IMG/VR virus record: IMGVR_UViG_3300025736_000026
Location: 1 to 61,347 of that record
Length of the DNA: 61,347 nucleotides
From: a virus
Direction: 5' to 3' (one strand)
Part shown: positions 21,158-30,672 of the stretch, piece by piece
Layout: each line of letters starts with the position of its first letter
Numbering within the stretch: position 1 is the first letter of the stretch
The notes under the pieces: generated by a model
Databases searched by the model: none
The model's input: only the letters and a program-made list of their open reading frames with translations
What the model was told of the DNA's origin: nothing
Position numbers and translations under genes: made by a program

Positions 21158-21189
21158 TTCGATTTCGCCCATAAACAGGAGTTGTAATC

Positions 21190-22692
21190 ATGCCGCATAG
21201 CAGCGTATCTACAGCGCCTTCGAGTTTGAAAAAGCCTGATGGAGATCATGTATGTAGTGTACCTTTCGATGCACCATTCTCCATTACAAAATATTGGTCA
21301 GAACCTTCGACGAATGCGGAGAAGGGGACCGAGGAAAAGTGGTATATCGAAGGCCGCGCAGTTATTGATAAGATGGATTATCAAAACGATGTAGTGTCTC
21401 CTATTGCGATGCAAACAGCCCTGCCAGATCTTGATATTAATTCCACTGTATTATATAATCATCATAACGACGAAGAAGTGGGTAAGATAGCCGCTTATAA
21501 ATTCTTAGGTGATGCTATTTATATTAAGGTGCTTATTTCGAAAACTCGCGCGGATGTCTGGCAAAAGATTCAAGAAGGCGTTCTTCGAAAGTTTTCCATG
21601 CGCGGGAAAGTTCTTGCGTTTGATATTCGTTATGTACCTCAAATTAATACACTTATTCGTTATATTAAAGCGATGACTATTAATGAAATTTCTATTGTGT
21701 CGGTATCGGCACAGGCTGAAGTAGACTTCAAATGGTATGTTGAGAAGCAAGATCAGCCTATGGCGTACCACATAGAGAAAGCCTTCAAATCATCCCAGGA
21801 AGGAGGTGACACATTTATGAAGAAGGCACGCGAAAAAAAGGCTTCCCCGATTCAAATCGTAAAGGCCGAAGACGGGACGCAGACGATTACACTTCAGGTA
21901 CCTGAAGGGTTTGAGAAAGCCGATGGTGCAGCCGCTGCAGATGCTGTAAATCTGGGTGATATTGAGAAAGCTATCCAGGCTGCCAACACCAACATCGACG
22001 CTATCATTCAAGCCGCAGGCCAGGTACCCGAGGATGCTACGGATGCGATCAAAGCTCTGTTCGGCAAAATCGGCGAAGCCGCCGAAGCGCTTAAAAAGAG
22101 TGGCGTAAGCGCAGAAGAAGATCCCGCCGCTCAAAAAGCCTCGGAGGAAGAAAAACCCTCCGGAAATACGCTCCAGATTGTACTGCCCGGCAATGCAGCT
22201 GTAACGCAAAAAGCCGACGAAGCCGCCGCGGAGGAAAAGCCTCCGAAGACGGATCTCACCGCGGACATCCTGGCCGATGCGAATTTCCAGAAGGCTTTAC
22301 TGGGCTACGTTGAAAAGGGCCTAAGCATGGACGAAGCCATTTCCAAGGCCTCAGAAGACCTGCAGAAGGCCAGCGAAGCCGCAGCCGGCGATCAAACCGG
22401 GATTGTCAAATCCCTGGTAGATGCGCTCGCGAAAAAAGACCAGCATTCCGAAACCGTCAACACGGCGGTGACACAGCTGGCAGAAATCGTAAGCGGACAG
22501 TCCGCTTTGATCGATACCCTGCAAAAATCCGTTAATGCTATCCCGATCCGGAAGGGTCTACAGCTTACCGATGAGCAGGTTGAGACAGAGCGCGACGGAA
22601 TCGCTAAATCCTTGGAGGGCAAAGAACCTCGGGATCAGTTAATGACGATCCTGTCTTACGCCCTCAAAGACCAAATGCAGCCAACGACTTGA
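21190..22692 (+). CDS. prohead protease fused to scaffold
   Basis: 500 aa. Residues 40-190 are an S78/HK97-type prohead protease: YIEGRAVIDKMDYQNDVVSP, VLYNHHNDEEVGK (catalytic His region) and EGVLRKFSMRGKV (Ser region). Residues 210-500 are a charged, alanine-rich helical scaffold (EAAEALKKSGVSAEE, ALLGYVEKGLSMDEAI). Protease plus scaffold in one gene is well known; the protein templates capsid assembly and then digests itself and the capsid N-terminus. An internal start at 21817 would make scaffold alone. AACAGGAGTTG precedes the ATG. Confidence 0.8.
   Translation: MPHSSVSTAPSSLKKPDGDHVCSVPFDAPFSITKYWSEPSTNAEKGTEEKWYIEGRAVIDKMDYQNDVVSPIAMQTALPDLDINSTVLYNHHNDEEVGKIAAYKFLGDAIYIKVLISKTRADVWQKIQEGVLRKFSMRGKVLAFDIRYVPQINTLIRYIKAMTINEISIVSVSAQAEVDFKWYVEKQDQPMAYHIEKAFKSSQEGGDTFMKKAREKKASPIQIVKAEDGTQTITLQVPEGFEKADGAAAADAVNLGDIEKAIQAANTNIDAIIQAAGQVPEDATDAIKALFGKIGEAAEALKKSGVSAEEDPAAQKASEEEKPSGNTLQIVLPGNAAVTQKADEAAAEEKPPKTDLTADILADANFQKALLGYVEKGLSMDEAISKASEDLQKASEAAAGDQTGIVKSLVDALAKKDQHSETVNTAVTQLAEIVSGQSALIDTLQKSVNAIPIRKGLQLTDEQVETERDGIAKSLEGKEPRDQLMTILSYALKDQMQPTT
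21817..22692 (+). CDS. scaffold protein from internal start (nested)
   Basis: AAGGAGGTGA (21800-21809) lies seven bases before an in-frame ATG at codon 210 of the protease gene; this is a much stronger site than that of the full-length start. Codon use changes here from AT-rich to GC-rich, the same bias as the capsid gene, as expected if this segment is made in large amounts. The 291-aa product would be the scaffold without protease, like lambda Nu3 nested in gene C. Confidence 0.7.
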   Translation: MKKAREKKASPIQIVKAEDGTQTITLQVPEGFEKADGAAAADAVNLGDIEKAIQAANTNIDAIIQAAGQVPEDATDAIKALFGKIGEAAEALKKSGVSAEEDPAAQKASEEEKPSGNTLQIVLPGNAAVTQKADEAAAEEKPPKTDLTADILADANFQKALLGYVEKGLSMDEAISKASEDLQKASEAAAGDQTGIVKSLVDALAKKDQHSETVNTAVTQLAEIVSGQSALIDTLQKSVNAIPIRKGLQLTDEQVETERDGIAKSLEGKEPRDQLMTILSYALKDQMQPTT

Positions 22693-22709
22693 GAGGAGGT
22701 GAGTTAGCA

Positions 22710-23639
22710 ATGGTCGACATCCGCAAATCTTTGGGCACTGATGACGCCGGAACGGTTCTTATCCAGCCGGAAATCGATAAGGTATTGCAACACCTCGTCG
22801 AGTTCAAGAATCCGCTGCGTCAGAATTTACCCCGAAAAAGTGGATCAGGTCCTTCCTGGTATTTGAATCGTCGAACGCCTGGCACCACAGGTGCACAGTT
22901 CGTCGCCGATAAGGATACGATCGACGAGGATCAGGGTAGTTACGCCCGTGTTGAGTTTCCTTACAAGACTATTGCCGCAAAGGGCAAAGTCACACGTAAG
23001 ATGCAAGCTATCGGGCGGAGTTACATCGATGTCCTCGCTGAGGAAATCGAGGCTCGCGTAGTCGAATTCAAGGACTACGATGATTGGGCCCTATTCCGTG
23101 GAAGTATCACCAGCAGCGCCAATCAGTACGACGGATTGGACATCCTGGTCACTCAGACGGTATCATGTGCCACTACGACAAGTGCCGGTCCGATGACGCT
23201 GGCAAAACTGGATCAAGCTATCGATACTTGTTCCGGGGATCCTAATATGATCATCGCGTCGAAGCGATCGCGCCGGGTACTCAATCAACTCCTGCAGTCC
23301 CAGCAGCGCTTCGTAAATATCGTTGAAGTCCGCGGCGGTTTTAAAGTCATGACTTACAACGGTATCCCGATCTTTACGTCCACGAACATCCTCGATACGA
23401 TGTTAATGGCTTCGGGAGGCGCCTCGGTAGCGGCATACACAGGTGGGGATGCTTCGTCACTATACATCCTGGACACCGAGTTTGCCTGGGTCGGGGAATT
23501 AACGCCCCTCACGATCGAACCCCTGGCGAAAACCAGCTCGCAGTTTGACGAGTTCGATCTGTATTGTGATGAAGCGCTCGTTATTGCCAACGCAGAGAAG
23601 CATGTGCGTTTGATCGGAATCAGCGGCAGCACTTCATAA
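22710..23639 (+). CDS. major capsid protein
   Basis: 309 aa, HK97-fold type. GAGAGGAGGTGAGTTAGCA precedes ATG 22710. N-arm region DDAGTVLIQPEIDKVLQHL, a P-domain/E-loop segment (WYLNRRTPGTTGAQFV), long spine helix region (IDVLAEEIEARVVEFKDYDDWALFRG) and a C-terminal A-domain-like part with NMIIASKRSRRVL and ITFxV-type strands. GC-rich codons mark it as highly expressed. It follows the scaffold by 17 nt. Confidence 0.8.
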   Translation: MVDIRKSLGTDDAGTVLIQPEIDKVLQHLVEFKNPLRQNLPRKSGSGPSWYLNRRTPGTTGAQFVADKDTIDEDQGSYARVEFPYKTIAAKGKVTRKMQAIGRSYIDVLAEEIEARVVEFKDYDDWALFRGSITSSANQYDGLDILVTQTVSCATTTSAGPMTLAKLDQAIDTCSGDPNMIIASKRSRRVLNQLLQSQQRFVNIVEVRGGFKVMTYNGIPIFTSTNILDTMLMASGGASVAAYTGGDASSLYILDTEFAWVGELTPLTIEPLAKTSSQFDEFDLYCDEALVIANAEKHVRLIGISGSTS

Positions 23640-23682
23640 TTCGGTAACTGGATGACGTGCATGACGCGATAGTATCCGAATT
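23638..23682. other. inverted repeat after the capsid gene
   Basis: AATTCGG (over the capsid stop codon) and CCGAATT (23676-23682) pair across a 31-nt loop. No T-run; may be a processing or pause signal controlling downstream expression. Confidence 0.45.
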
Positions 23683-23699
23683 GATAGGAGAAGGTAAAT

Positions 23700-23954
23700 A
23701 TGATTTATATGAAGCATACACCCAGTAATGGAATTGAAGTCAAAGTTCCTTTTAAGGAAACTTTTTACGACGGCGCAATCGATATTGTAAACTCGGTATG
23801 CGAAATTCCCGACGACAAATTTCTCTGGGCTCGACGCCTTGAAGGCTTAGGTTTTAAGTACACCGATGAAAAACAATTTCGACAGGCCCGTGGTTTGCTG
23901 TCTGAGGAAACAGTGCAAACTGAACCCTCTAAAATGCCGAGACAGCCGAGGTAG
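23700..23954 (+). CDS. hypothetical 84-aa head protein
   Basis: GAGAAGGTAAAT precedes the ATG. Reads as a small beta/alpha protein (IEVKVPFKETFYDGAID, EKQFRQARGLL). Short proteins in this position after the capsid gene are often head-completion or decoration factors; no family recognised. Confidence 0.6.
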   Translation: MIYMKHTPSNGIEVKVPFKETFYDGAIDIVNSVCEIPDDKFLWARRLEGLGFKYTDEKQFRQARGLLSEETVQTEPSKMPRQPR

Positions 23955-23965
23955 CCTGTTAAGAA

Positions 23966-24019
23966 CTCCGGAGCTACTGCAAGTAACTCGGTGGTATACT
24001 TGCAGAGTAAACTCTGGAG
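23966..24019. promoter_or_regulatory. two-tier stem-loop in the capsid-tail gap
   Basis: Inner stem CTGCAAGTA / TACTTGCAG (9 bp perfect, 11-nt loop), outer stem CTCCGGAG / CTCTGGAG (8 bp with one G-T), internal loop between. Located 20 nt before the ribosome site of gene 24044, so it could be an attenuator or mRNA stabiliser. Confidence 0.55.
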
Positions 24020-24043
24020 GGTCTCTTAATAAGGAGTTTACCG

Positions 24044-24427
24044 ATGGCGAATGAAATTGCTGCAAGGGATTCGAACCATGTACCCGCTTTACTGGCGTAT
24101 ACAGGTTCTGGTATTAAGATGCTTCGTTGTGATACTAACGGGCGTCTTCTCGTAAGTACAGCTGCATGTTCTAATACACCTGAGCATCACAATGGCTCAG
24201 TTGGCCTTACAGCCGCTACTATTACCCTCGGCGGTACTTCCGTAAACCTTAATATCCATAATACACATGCTAGTAATAATCTACTCGTATCCTTCGATGC
24301 TGGGACTACCTTTTATACGCTCGAGACAGGCTCGTATTGGAACGTTGAGCTTAGCGTAGCCTCTTTTAAAATGAAGGGTAGTGGTGCGGGTACAACTTAT
24401 GAAATCGTAGCCGTAGTGGCTTCTTAA
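24044..24427 (+). CDS. probable head decoration/fibre-type protein
   Basis: 127 aa, beta-rich: GSVGLTAATITLGGTSVNLNI, HASNNLLVSFDAGTTFYTLETGSYWNVELSV. The pattern of short strands with GTT and FDAGTTF turns resembles small virion surface or neck proteins found beside capsid genes. ATAAGGAG precedes the ATG. Confidence 0.5.
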   Translation: MANEIAARDSNHVPALLAYTGSGIKMLRCDTNGRLLVSTAACSNTPEHHNGSVGLTAATITLGGTSVNLNIHNTHASNNLLVSFDAGTTFYTLETGSYWNVELSVASFKMKGSGAGTTYEIVAVVAS

Positions 24428-24450
24428 TAGATTTTTGACGGAGGTAAATC

Positions 24451-27400
24451 ATGAAACGCGTAATTATAGGGTTATGTATTTTAGCCCTTTGCGGTGTAAG
24501 CTCCGGGCAGTCCCGAGATCCGAAGAAAGTGATCGAAAAAGCCACGTCACTGTCCTTGCGAGGTAATTTCGGTTTTGCCGGTGAGAACGCGCGCTTCGGC
24601 GTGCCGGGTTTTGCTTCAGCTCCAGGAACTACATTGAGCAATGGGATGTTTTATTACAATTCCGTTGCGCATAAGTTCTACGGCTACATAGGTGGAGTTT
24701 GGACAGAGATGTCAAGTGGTGGTACCGTTTCATACCCTATAGCTTTAGGCTTGGGAGGTACTGGTGTTGCTCTTGCAAATGGTACAGCTGGTCAGATTAT
24801 GCGTTCATCTGGAGCAGGAGCAGTCACTTGGAGCACAGCAACATACCCTACATCAGTAGGCGCATATGAAATATTATATGGTACTTCAGCCAATATAGTT
24901 GGAAGTTTGGGTATTGGAACTGCAAACTATCTTTTGGCAGTAAATGCGACAACCAATGGTTATGTATGGAAGAACCCGGCAGACTTTGAGCCTGTTGTAA
25001 GTTTAACTGCGAGTAGAGCTTTGGTGTCAACTGCTGGAGGGGCGTTGGGTGTATCAGCTACAACCGCAACGGAAATAGGGTATGTATCTGGTTTAAGTGG
25101 TGCTGTTCAAGGTCAAATTGATGGGAAGGAGCCGGCATTAAGTAAAAGTAATTTAACAGGAACGACTCCTGTCAATGTTTCTAACTCCCCACAGATTATG
25201 GGAGTGTCTGCTTCTGCAATTACAATAGATGATGCAGATGCTAATGGAGCAACCAAAGGTGCTGCAGCATTCGCAACAAATGATTTTGATGCAGCAGCAG
25301 GAGTAATTTCTATTGATTATACAAATGGGCAAGCAGCAGCCACTGGGGTAAAGGGGTTTTTAACAGGCGGAGACTGGGATACATTTAATAGTAAAAGTGA
25401 TTTTGACCCATCAAGTACTTTTACTGTAGGTGCAACGGGTTGTGATTATACTACAATTCAAGCGGCAATTACAGCAGGTTCTGGTGGAGAGACAATTCTT
25501 GTTTTTCCTGGGACGTATACAGAAACAATAACATTTGATATTGATAGTGTGAGCATTATTGGGATGGGGCATGGTCAAAATATTATTTTGACTCAAGCGG
25601 ATGCCAACATCGTTGATTTTGCCACTTTTACACACAATTCCATTTCTAATATGGCTATTCAATTAACAGCGCCGACGGACGGTACTAAAGATGCGATTAC
25701 AATTAGTACTGGTTCGGCCAGTGTACGCGAATGTGCATTATATCTTGCAACAGCGTCAGCAATTGCCGGTGTGGATCAGCCACATATTGCAAATGTAACA
25801 GGGGCCGGGACGTTAAATATCCATAGAGGGAAAGCGATATATAGACATACAGGCGCAACTACTAATGGGATGAAGACGCCGTTTTATTGTGGTGCAGGAG
25901 CGACTCTTAACTTATACAAGATATCTAACATTGATATTGATAATAGTGGAACGGCAACTGCATCGGGAATCTTTGCTCACACCACAACAGGTACAATAGA
26001 TATGAATTTCTGTACTGCGGATGTAGACGATAATGATGCAACGTTTACAGTTGGTTTTGGGTATATTGCAGGTACAGCAACAACACTTGAATATTCTTAT
26101 AATGATATACATGTTCATGCACATGACAATAATGCGTATGGTATTTATGTTTTGAGTGCAGAGATTAGATTAATGTTTAACCATATCCACGTGGAGGAAG
26201 ATGGTACCGGTGCTGCATATGGATTAGTGGAAGCGGGTTCTGGAACCATAGACAGTCAATTGGATGATATTGTGGCATTAGGAGGATCATCTGGAAATAT
26301 TGTTTATGTACATTCAACGGCGGATGGAGATTTTGGGGTTTCCGGCACCCTTAGTGCTACGCGTACAATGGGTGTCACTCCCAATGATGCACTTGGTTTA
26401 AGGTTACAGAATACCACAAATGCAGCGGCTGGAGCACAGCAATGGAGTCCAGGTTTAACAATGCAGGCTAATGGATGGAAAACAGATGCAACAGCAGCAA
26501 GCCAGCCAGTTGAGTTTATGTTGGATGCTCGATCAGTACAAGACGCTGCGGCGCCAACTGGGTACTGGGGTGTTTACCCCTCAATAAATAATGCGGCGTA
26601 CAGTGCAACACCGGCTCTTTCGGTTTTATCTAGCGGTAACGTCGGCATTGGGACAATAAGTGCTCTCGGGCATTTAAATATAGAAACTTCTGTTACTAAT
26701 GCCGCATCAGGAAATTCGTATGGCTTTAGAAATATCGTAACTAAAACGACGTCAACAGGTGATAGAACCATATCAGCATTTAGCAATGTTGTCTCGGCGG
26801 GAACTGATGGTAGTTGTGTAGGCCTTTGGGGAGTGGATATCCAAATCAACAATGAAAGTACTGGGACAGTTCCAAACCTTTATAGTACATATAATGGTAT
26901 TTTAATAGGTTCTGCTTCTGCAAGTACTGCTGCGTACGGTACTAAAACTTATATTAACAACGAAGGACTTACTACAAATGCTTATGGCAATAATATATAC
27001 GTACGCAATAACTCCAATAATGCTGTTTTGACAAATGCTTATGGAGATTACATTTATGTGCAAAACAGTCGTGGAGTTCTTAGCAACGCTTTTGGTGTAT
27101 ATATAGAAGATGTTCAGGGAGATACACTTTCATACGGTATATATCAGGCTGGTGGAGATGATAATTATTTCAGTGGAAATACAGGTTTCGGGACAGCGTT
27201 TCCAGAAGCAGCTTTACATATATTGAATTCAACAGCTCCGCAACAAATATGGACACATACTAATGGAGCGGATAGTTTAACACTTGGAGTTGATGGTGAT
27301 GGTGATGCCACATTAACACCTAGCGGTGGTGATTTGAGTGTAGCAGGTAATTTTGCAGCTACTACGTACGAAACGGATGTATCTGCGGCGGAGTTGGGAT

Positions 27401-27876
27401 ATATAAGTACGGTATCATCCAACGTTCAAGATCAGTTGGATGCAAAGTCCGCAGTTCAATGGAACGCTGGCTTGACTGTAAATGAAACTTATTCAGGCCA
27501 GACAACTTCTATTACGGTTGGAGAAACTGTAGTATTCGGCCAGGCATTAGTTAAGAAGGATGATGGTGAATACTATTTAACAGATGCCGATGCTATAACC
27601 ACAATGCCAGCAATGTGTGTTGCACTAGAAGGAAAGGCCGATGGAGAAGCTTGTATTGCTTTAGTGCTAGGATGGGTTTGTGACACTGATTGGAGTTGGA
27701 CTGTTGGTGATGGAATGGCAAATCTTCTATATCCAGATGATACAACATCAGGTTCATTGGTACAGCAGGCTGGTAAACCGTCGGACACGGGAGATCAATT
27801 AGCACCGTGCGGACATGTAGAATCAACTACATGTATTTATTTCAATCCGTCTTACGTGGTAGTAGAGGTAAATTAA
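24451..27876 (+). CDS. exported tail-fibre-like protein with beta-helix
   Basis: 1141 aa. Residues 1-20 (KRVIIGLCILALCGVSSGQ) are a clear Sec signal peptide, odd for a phage fibre. Then GLGGTGVALANGTAGQIMRS and IGYVSGLSGAVQGQI fibre repeats, a right-handed beta-helix starting at about 330 (TTIQAAITAG...ILVFPGTYTETI, pectate-lyase type), further GVYPSINN / NVGIGT segments, and a compact C-terminal domain (VKKDDGEYYLTDAD...). Codon use changes after the first 90 codons: GC-rich at the start, then AT-rich with GGA and AGA. Either a fibre with an N-terminal export tag or a protein displayed on or secreted by the infected cell. Confidence 0.65.
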   Translation: MKRVIIGLCILALCGVSSGQSRDPKKVIEKATSLSLRGNFGFAGENARFGVPGFASAPGTTLSNGMFYYNSVAHKFYGYIGGVWTEMSSGGTVSYPIALGLGGTGVALANGTAGQIMRSSGAGAVTWSTATYPTSVGAYEILYGTSANIVGSLGIGTANYLLAVNATTNGYVWKNPADFEPVVSLTASRALVSTAGGALGVSATTATEIGYVSGLSGAVQGQIDGKEPALSKSNLTGTTPVNVSNSPQIMGVSASAITIDDADANGATKGAAAFATNDFDAAAGVISIDYTNGQAAATGVKGFLTGGDWDTFNSKSDFDPSSTFTVGATGCDYTTIQAAITAGSGGETILVFPGTYTETITFDIDSVSIIGMGHGQNIILTQADANIVDFATFTHNSISNMAIQLTAPTDGTKDAITISTGSASVRECALYLATASAIAGVDQPHIANVTGAGTLNIHRGKAIYRHTGATTNGMKTPFYCGAGATLNLYKISNIDIDNSGTATASGIFAHTTTGTIDMNFCTADVDDNDATFTVGFGYIAGTATTLEYSYNDIHVHAHDNNAYGIYVLSAEIRLMFNHIHVEEDGTGAAYGLVEAGSGTIDSQLDDIVALGGSSGNIVYVHSTADGDFGVSGTLSATRTMGVTPNDALGLRLQNTTNAAAGAQQWSPGLTMQANGWKTDATAASQPVEFMLDARSVQDAAAPTGYWGVYPSINNAAYSATPALSVLSSGNVGIGTISALGHLNIETSVTNAASGNSYGFRNIVTKTTSTGDRTISAFSNVVSAGTDGSCVGLWGVDIQINNESTGTVPNLYSTYNGILIGSASASTAAYGTKTYINNEGLTTNAYGNNIYVRNNSNNAVLTNAYGDYIYVQNSRGVLSNAFGVYIEDVQGDTLSYGIYQAGGDDNYFSGNTGFGTAFPEAALHILNSTAPQQIWTHTNGADSLTLGVDGDGDATLTPSGGDLSVAGNFAATTYETDVSAAELGYISTVSSNVQDQLDAKSAVQWNAGLTVNETYSGQTTSITVGETVVFGQALVKKDDGEYYLTDADAITTMPAMCVALEGKADGEACIALVLGWVCDTDWSWTVGDGMANLLYPDDTTSGSLVQQAGKPSDTGDQLAPCGHVESTTCIYFNPSYVVVEVN

Positions 27877-27877
27877 C

Positions 27878-30289
27878 ATGAAAAAGCTTATACTATTGAT
27901 AGCATTTTTATTGTTTGTCCCGCAGGTCTCTGCGCAATTTGGGCAAATTGTTTTAGTTGATAGTTTGGAGTTTGAGTCTGGGCAATGTAGAAGTGGCATA
28001 TCCGTACAGATAGCAACGGACACTTTTGCTATTGCATATCGTGATGAACCTGGATATTTAAAGTTTGTTATAGTAGATATGGGTGAGGACGCTGTTATAG
28101 GTGGAGTCATAGATACGCAACAATTTGGAGGTTGGTTAATCCGCGAAGGGCATGATATGTTTTTCGAGCAGGTTGGGTCTACAGATTACTTTGCCATGGG
28201 TATATTAGAAGATACTGGCGACGATCTGTGGGTGTGTACCATGGATTTTTCTGATGCAACCAACATTTCAACAGTGTTTAATGATTCTTTAGAAATAGAA
28301 ACAGATGATGCAAGGCATTCATATGCCAATTATGTTTCGGGAACAGAACATTGGGTTATTGGTTCAAGTCCGGAAGCTACCGCGCAACCTCACTATTATG
28401 GAGTTACTATAGCAGAGTCCGATGGTTCTATCACATTGAATAATGAAGTTGATTCAGGCGTTAATGGAACATTGAGGGGATTAGAGTGGTGCGGTGGTAT
28501 TGCTTTTGCATCAACATATATGAATGCTGCATCAGATCCAACTTGTAATTCAATGACTTTAAATACCACAACAGGTCAAGTGTCAAGTGTTGTTGAGACT
28601 ATAGTACTTAAGGAAACAACAGGTAGATACCCAAGACCTGTTAGGATACCCGGTACAAATAATTTTTTAGTGATATCAGATATTGCGAATAGAACAGAAT
28701 TGGATTATTATACAATGTCTATAAATCCAACCACGGCTGATTTATCAGATACCCCTCTTGATAGTTGGCTGAATTTGGCTTCTTCTTGGATTACTCCAAT
28801 AACAGGACCTATATTTGATAATGTTGTTGATTCACTATGTTATTCAGGATATATCAATAATACAACAGATAAGCAGTTGTACTTGCATACATTTGTTTTA
28901 AGTAAGGAATCAGGAGAATTTCCCGTAGGACTTAGAAGTTCTAAGTTCATAACAACTTCGGATGGGTATTTTGATATACGTAAAGGGGCAGGGCAGGCAA
29001 ATTTATTGGTGGTGTCTAAAGCTGATGTTGATGGTTGGGTATATTCTTTTACGACAGAGAACGTTGGCGAGATATTATATTTTGCATCCGCGGTTGTACA
29101 ACCTTCTAAAGCATCTCTTTCTACTTTTTCTTTAGCAACAGCATCGGGGGCAATATCAGATGCACCTATTGATACATATACACTTGCAACTAATGCCGTT
29201 AATTTAGAAGAGCAAATTGATATGATCAAGATTACTGGTACAGACCAATATGTTGTAGTGTGGTCTGCTTCAGATAATGTAGGCAAAATGGCAACGATTC
29301 AGATATCCGCTGAAGGAGTGATTGCGGCTTCGGCTACAGATTCGATTGACTTTGCAGTTTATGGTAACTCGCCGAGAATACATCAAGTACCGTCTTCTAA
29401 TTATTTCACGATGTCCTATTTTGACGGAGCAGATACAAAAGCAGCCACTTTTTCTATTACAGATGCGGGAGATATTAATCCAACGAAAGTGGATTCATTG
29501 GACATAACAAATGTAACTTACGTCCCCGAGTTATGTTATCTGGGAAGCAACCACTATATTGTAACAGGTTGGGGAGCAGGTTCGGATGGTTTCTTATCTA
29601 CTTTTGGAGTAAATGCGTCTACTGGTGTTATAACTGCTGTTATAGATGCGTTTGAGTTTCATCCATTGAATTTCTATTCTTCAGATAAAATGTATCAGAT
29701 TTCAACATCACAATATTATATCCTTGCTTCTCGTGCAACGGGGGCGAATCATTATACTTTTGATATCACAGCTGCAACTGGAGATGTAGTGGGAGATGCA
29801 GTTGTAGAGAGCGGAACTAATGTAGTTGCATATAAACCGCGTTCGATGGCACCCACTACGGTAGACACACTTATTGTGCAATCTTATGTTGATTCCGATT
29901 CTGATGCTTGGTTACGTACATTTAGGGCAAACAAGACTGATGGGTCTATTACAGATTCATATAGAGTAGCGGTTGATAGCATCGAATTTGAAGTTTCACA
30001 AGGAGACCCGTTTTATATAATGGCAACAAGTGTTCCAGATTGGTTTATTGTTGGAGGTCAGGGAACTACAGATGCGGATGGTTACGTGTATTCATTTGAT
30101 GTAAATGTAGAGGGTGGAATAACAGGTCCCGCAGATAAGCTCGAAGTAGAAACTGTTTATTGCCAAGGAATAGTGGTAGTTGAGTTGTCGGAGGCGGCAG
30201 GGTGGGGGCATAAAATAATGGGGATTGAACCTGGAAAAGTTATGGGCTTGCTTAAAGCAGAAATTGCCAAAGTGATGGGAGTTGAATGA
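27878..30289 (+). CDS. exported beta-propeller-like protein
   Basis: 803 aa. Signal peptide at residues 1-20 (KKLILLIAFLLFVPQVSAQ). The rest is a run of 30-60-residue beta repeats (e.g. VDSLEFESGQCRSGISVQI, MYQISTSQYYILASR) with repeated WV, YV and GD turns as in beta-propellers; no catalytic motif seen. Two bases follow the 24451 stop, so the two are co-translated. The C-terminal 30 residues (KIMGIEPGKVMGLLKAEIAKVMGVE) contain a KVMG repeat. AT-rich codons set it apart from most of the window. Confidence 0.6.
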   Translation: MKKLILLIAFLLFVPQVSAQFGQIVLVDSLEFESGQCRSGISVQIATDTFAIAYRDEPGYLKFVIVDMGEDAVIGGVIDTQQFGGWLIREGHDMFFEQVGSTDYFAMGILEDTGDDLWVCTMDFSDATNISTVFNDSLEIETDDARHSYANYVSGTEHWVIGSSPEATAQPHYYGVTIAESDGSITLNNEVDSGVNGTLRGLEWCGGIAFASTYMNAASDPTCNSMTLNTTTGQVSSVVETIVLKETTGRYPRPVRIPGTNNFLVISDIANRTELDYYTMSINPTTADLSDTPLDSWLNLASSWITPITGPIFDNVVDSLCYSGYINNTTDKQLYLHTFVLSKESGEFPVGLRSSKFITTSDGYFDIRKGAGQANLLVVSKADVDGWVYSFTTENVGEILYFASAVVQPSKASLSTFSLATASGAISDAPIDTYTLATNAVNLEEQIDMIKITGTDQYVVVWSASDNVGKMATIQISAEGVIAASATDSIDFAVYGNSPRIHQVPSSNYFTMSYFDGADTKAATFSITDAGDINPTKVDSLDITNVTYVPELCYLGSNHYIVTGWGAGSDGFLSTFGVNASTGVITAVIDAFEFHPLNFYSSDKMYQISTSQYYILASRATGANHYTFDITAATGDVVGDAVVESGTNVVAYKPRSMAPTTVDTLIVQSYVDSDSDAWLRTFRANKTDGSITDSYRVAVDSIEFEVSQGDPFYIMATSVPDWFIVGGQGTTDADGYVYSFDVNVEGGITGPADKLEVETVYCQGIVVVELSEAAGWGHKIMGIEPGKVMGLLKAEIAKVMGVE

Positions 30290-30654
30290 TGAAATTTCGA
30301 GATACTGGACGCGGAAGTTCTGTCGATTTTGCTCACTGGTCGAGTAGGAAAGTAAAAATGCTAGTAAGCTTTACAGTGATAATCGTATTCCTGGTAAACT
30401 GCAGTACTGTTTTATGGAGTTTGGGTTATAAGTCAAGAGAATACATGGAATTGAGAGAAGCAGTGTCAAGTAATACAAAAGGTATCGGTGGTTTAACATC
30501 CGCGGCAGTGGATCATAGAACTGCCTTAAGAGTCATATTGAAGCAGACACAAGCAATAGCCAGAAAAGTGAATGCGGAGGTAGCTGAAATAGTTGCCGAT
30601 GATTTATTTTCTGCTGGTATAGAGTCTCTTGTCGGAGATCGTAGTGATAAGTAA
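30286..30654 (+). CDS. single-pass membrane protein
   Basis: 122 aa with one membrane helix (VKMLVSFTVIIVFLVNCSTVLW, about residues 24-45) after a short cytoplasmic segment and a helical, coiled-coil-like tail (TALRVILKQTQAIARKVNAEVAEIV). ATG overlaps the previous stop. Grouped with the two exported proteins: the three may form an envelope complex. Confidence 0.6.
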   Translation: MMKFRDTGRGSSVDFAHWSSRKVKMLVSFTVIIVFLVNCSTVLWSLGYKSREYMELREAVSSNTKGIGGLTSAAVDHRTALRVILKQTQAIARKVNAEVAEIVADDLFSAGIESLVGDRSDK

Positions 30655-30672
30655 TCAAAGAGGGAGATTGTA

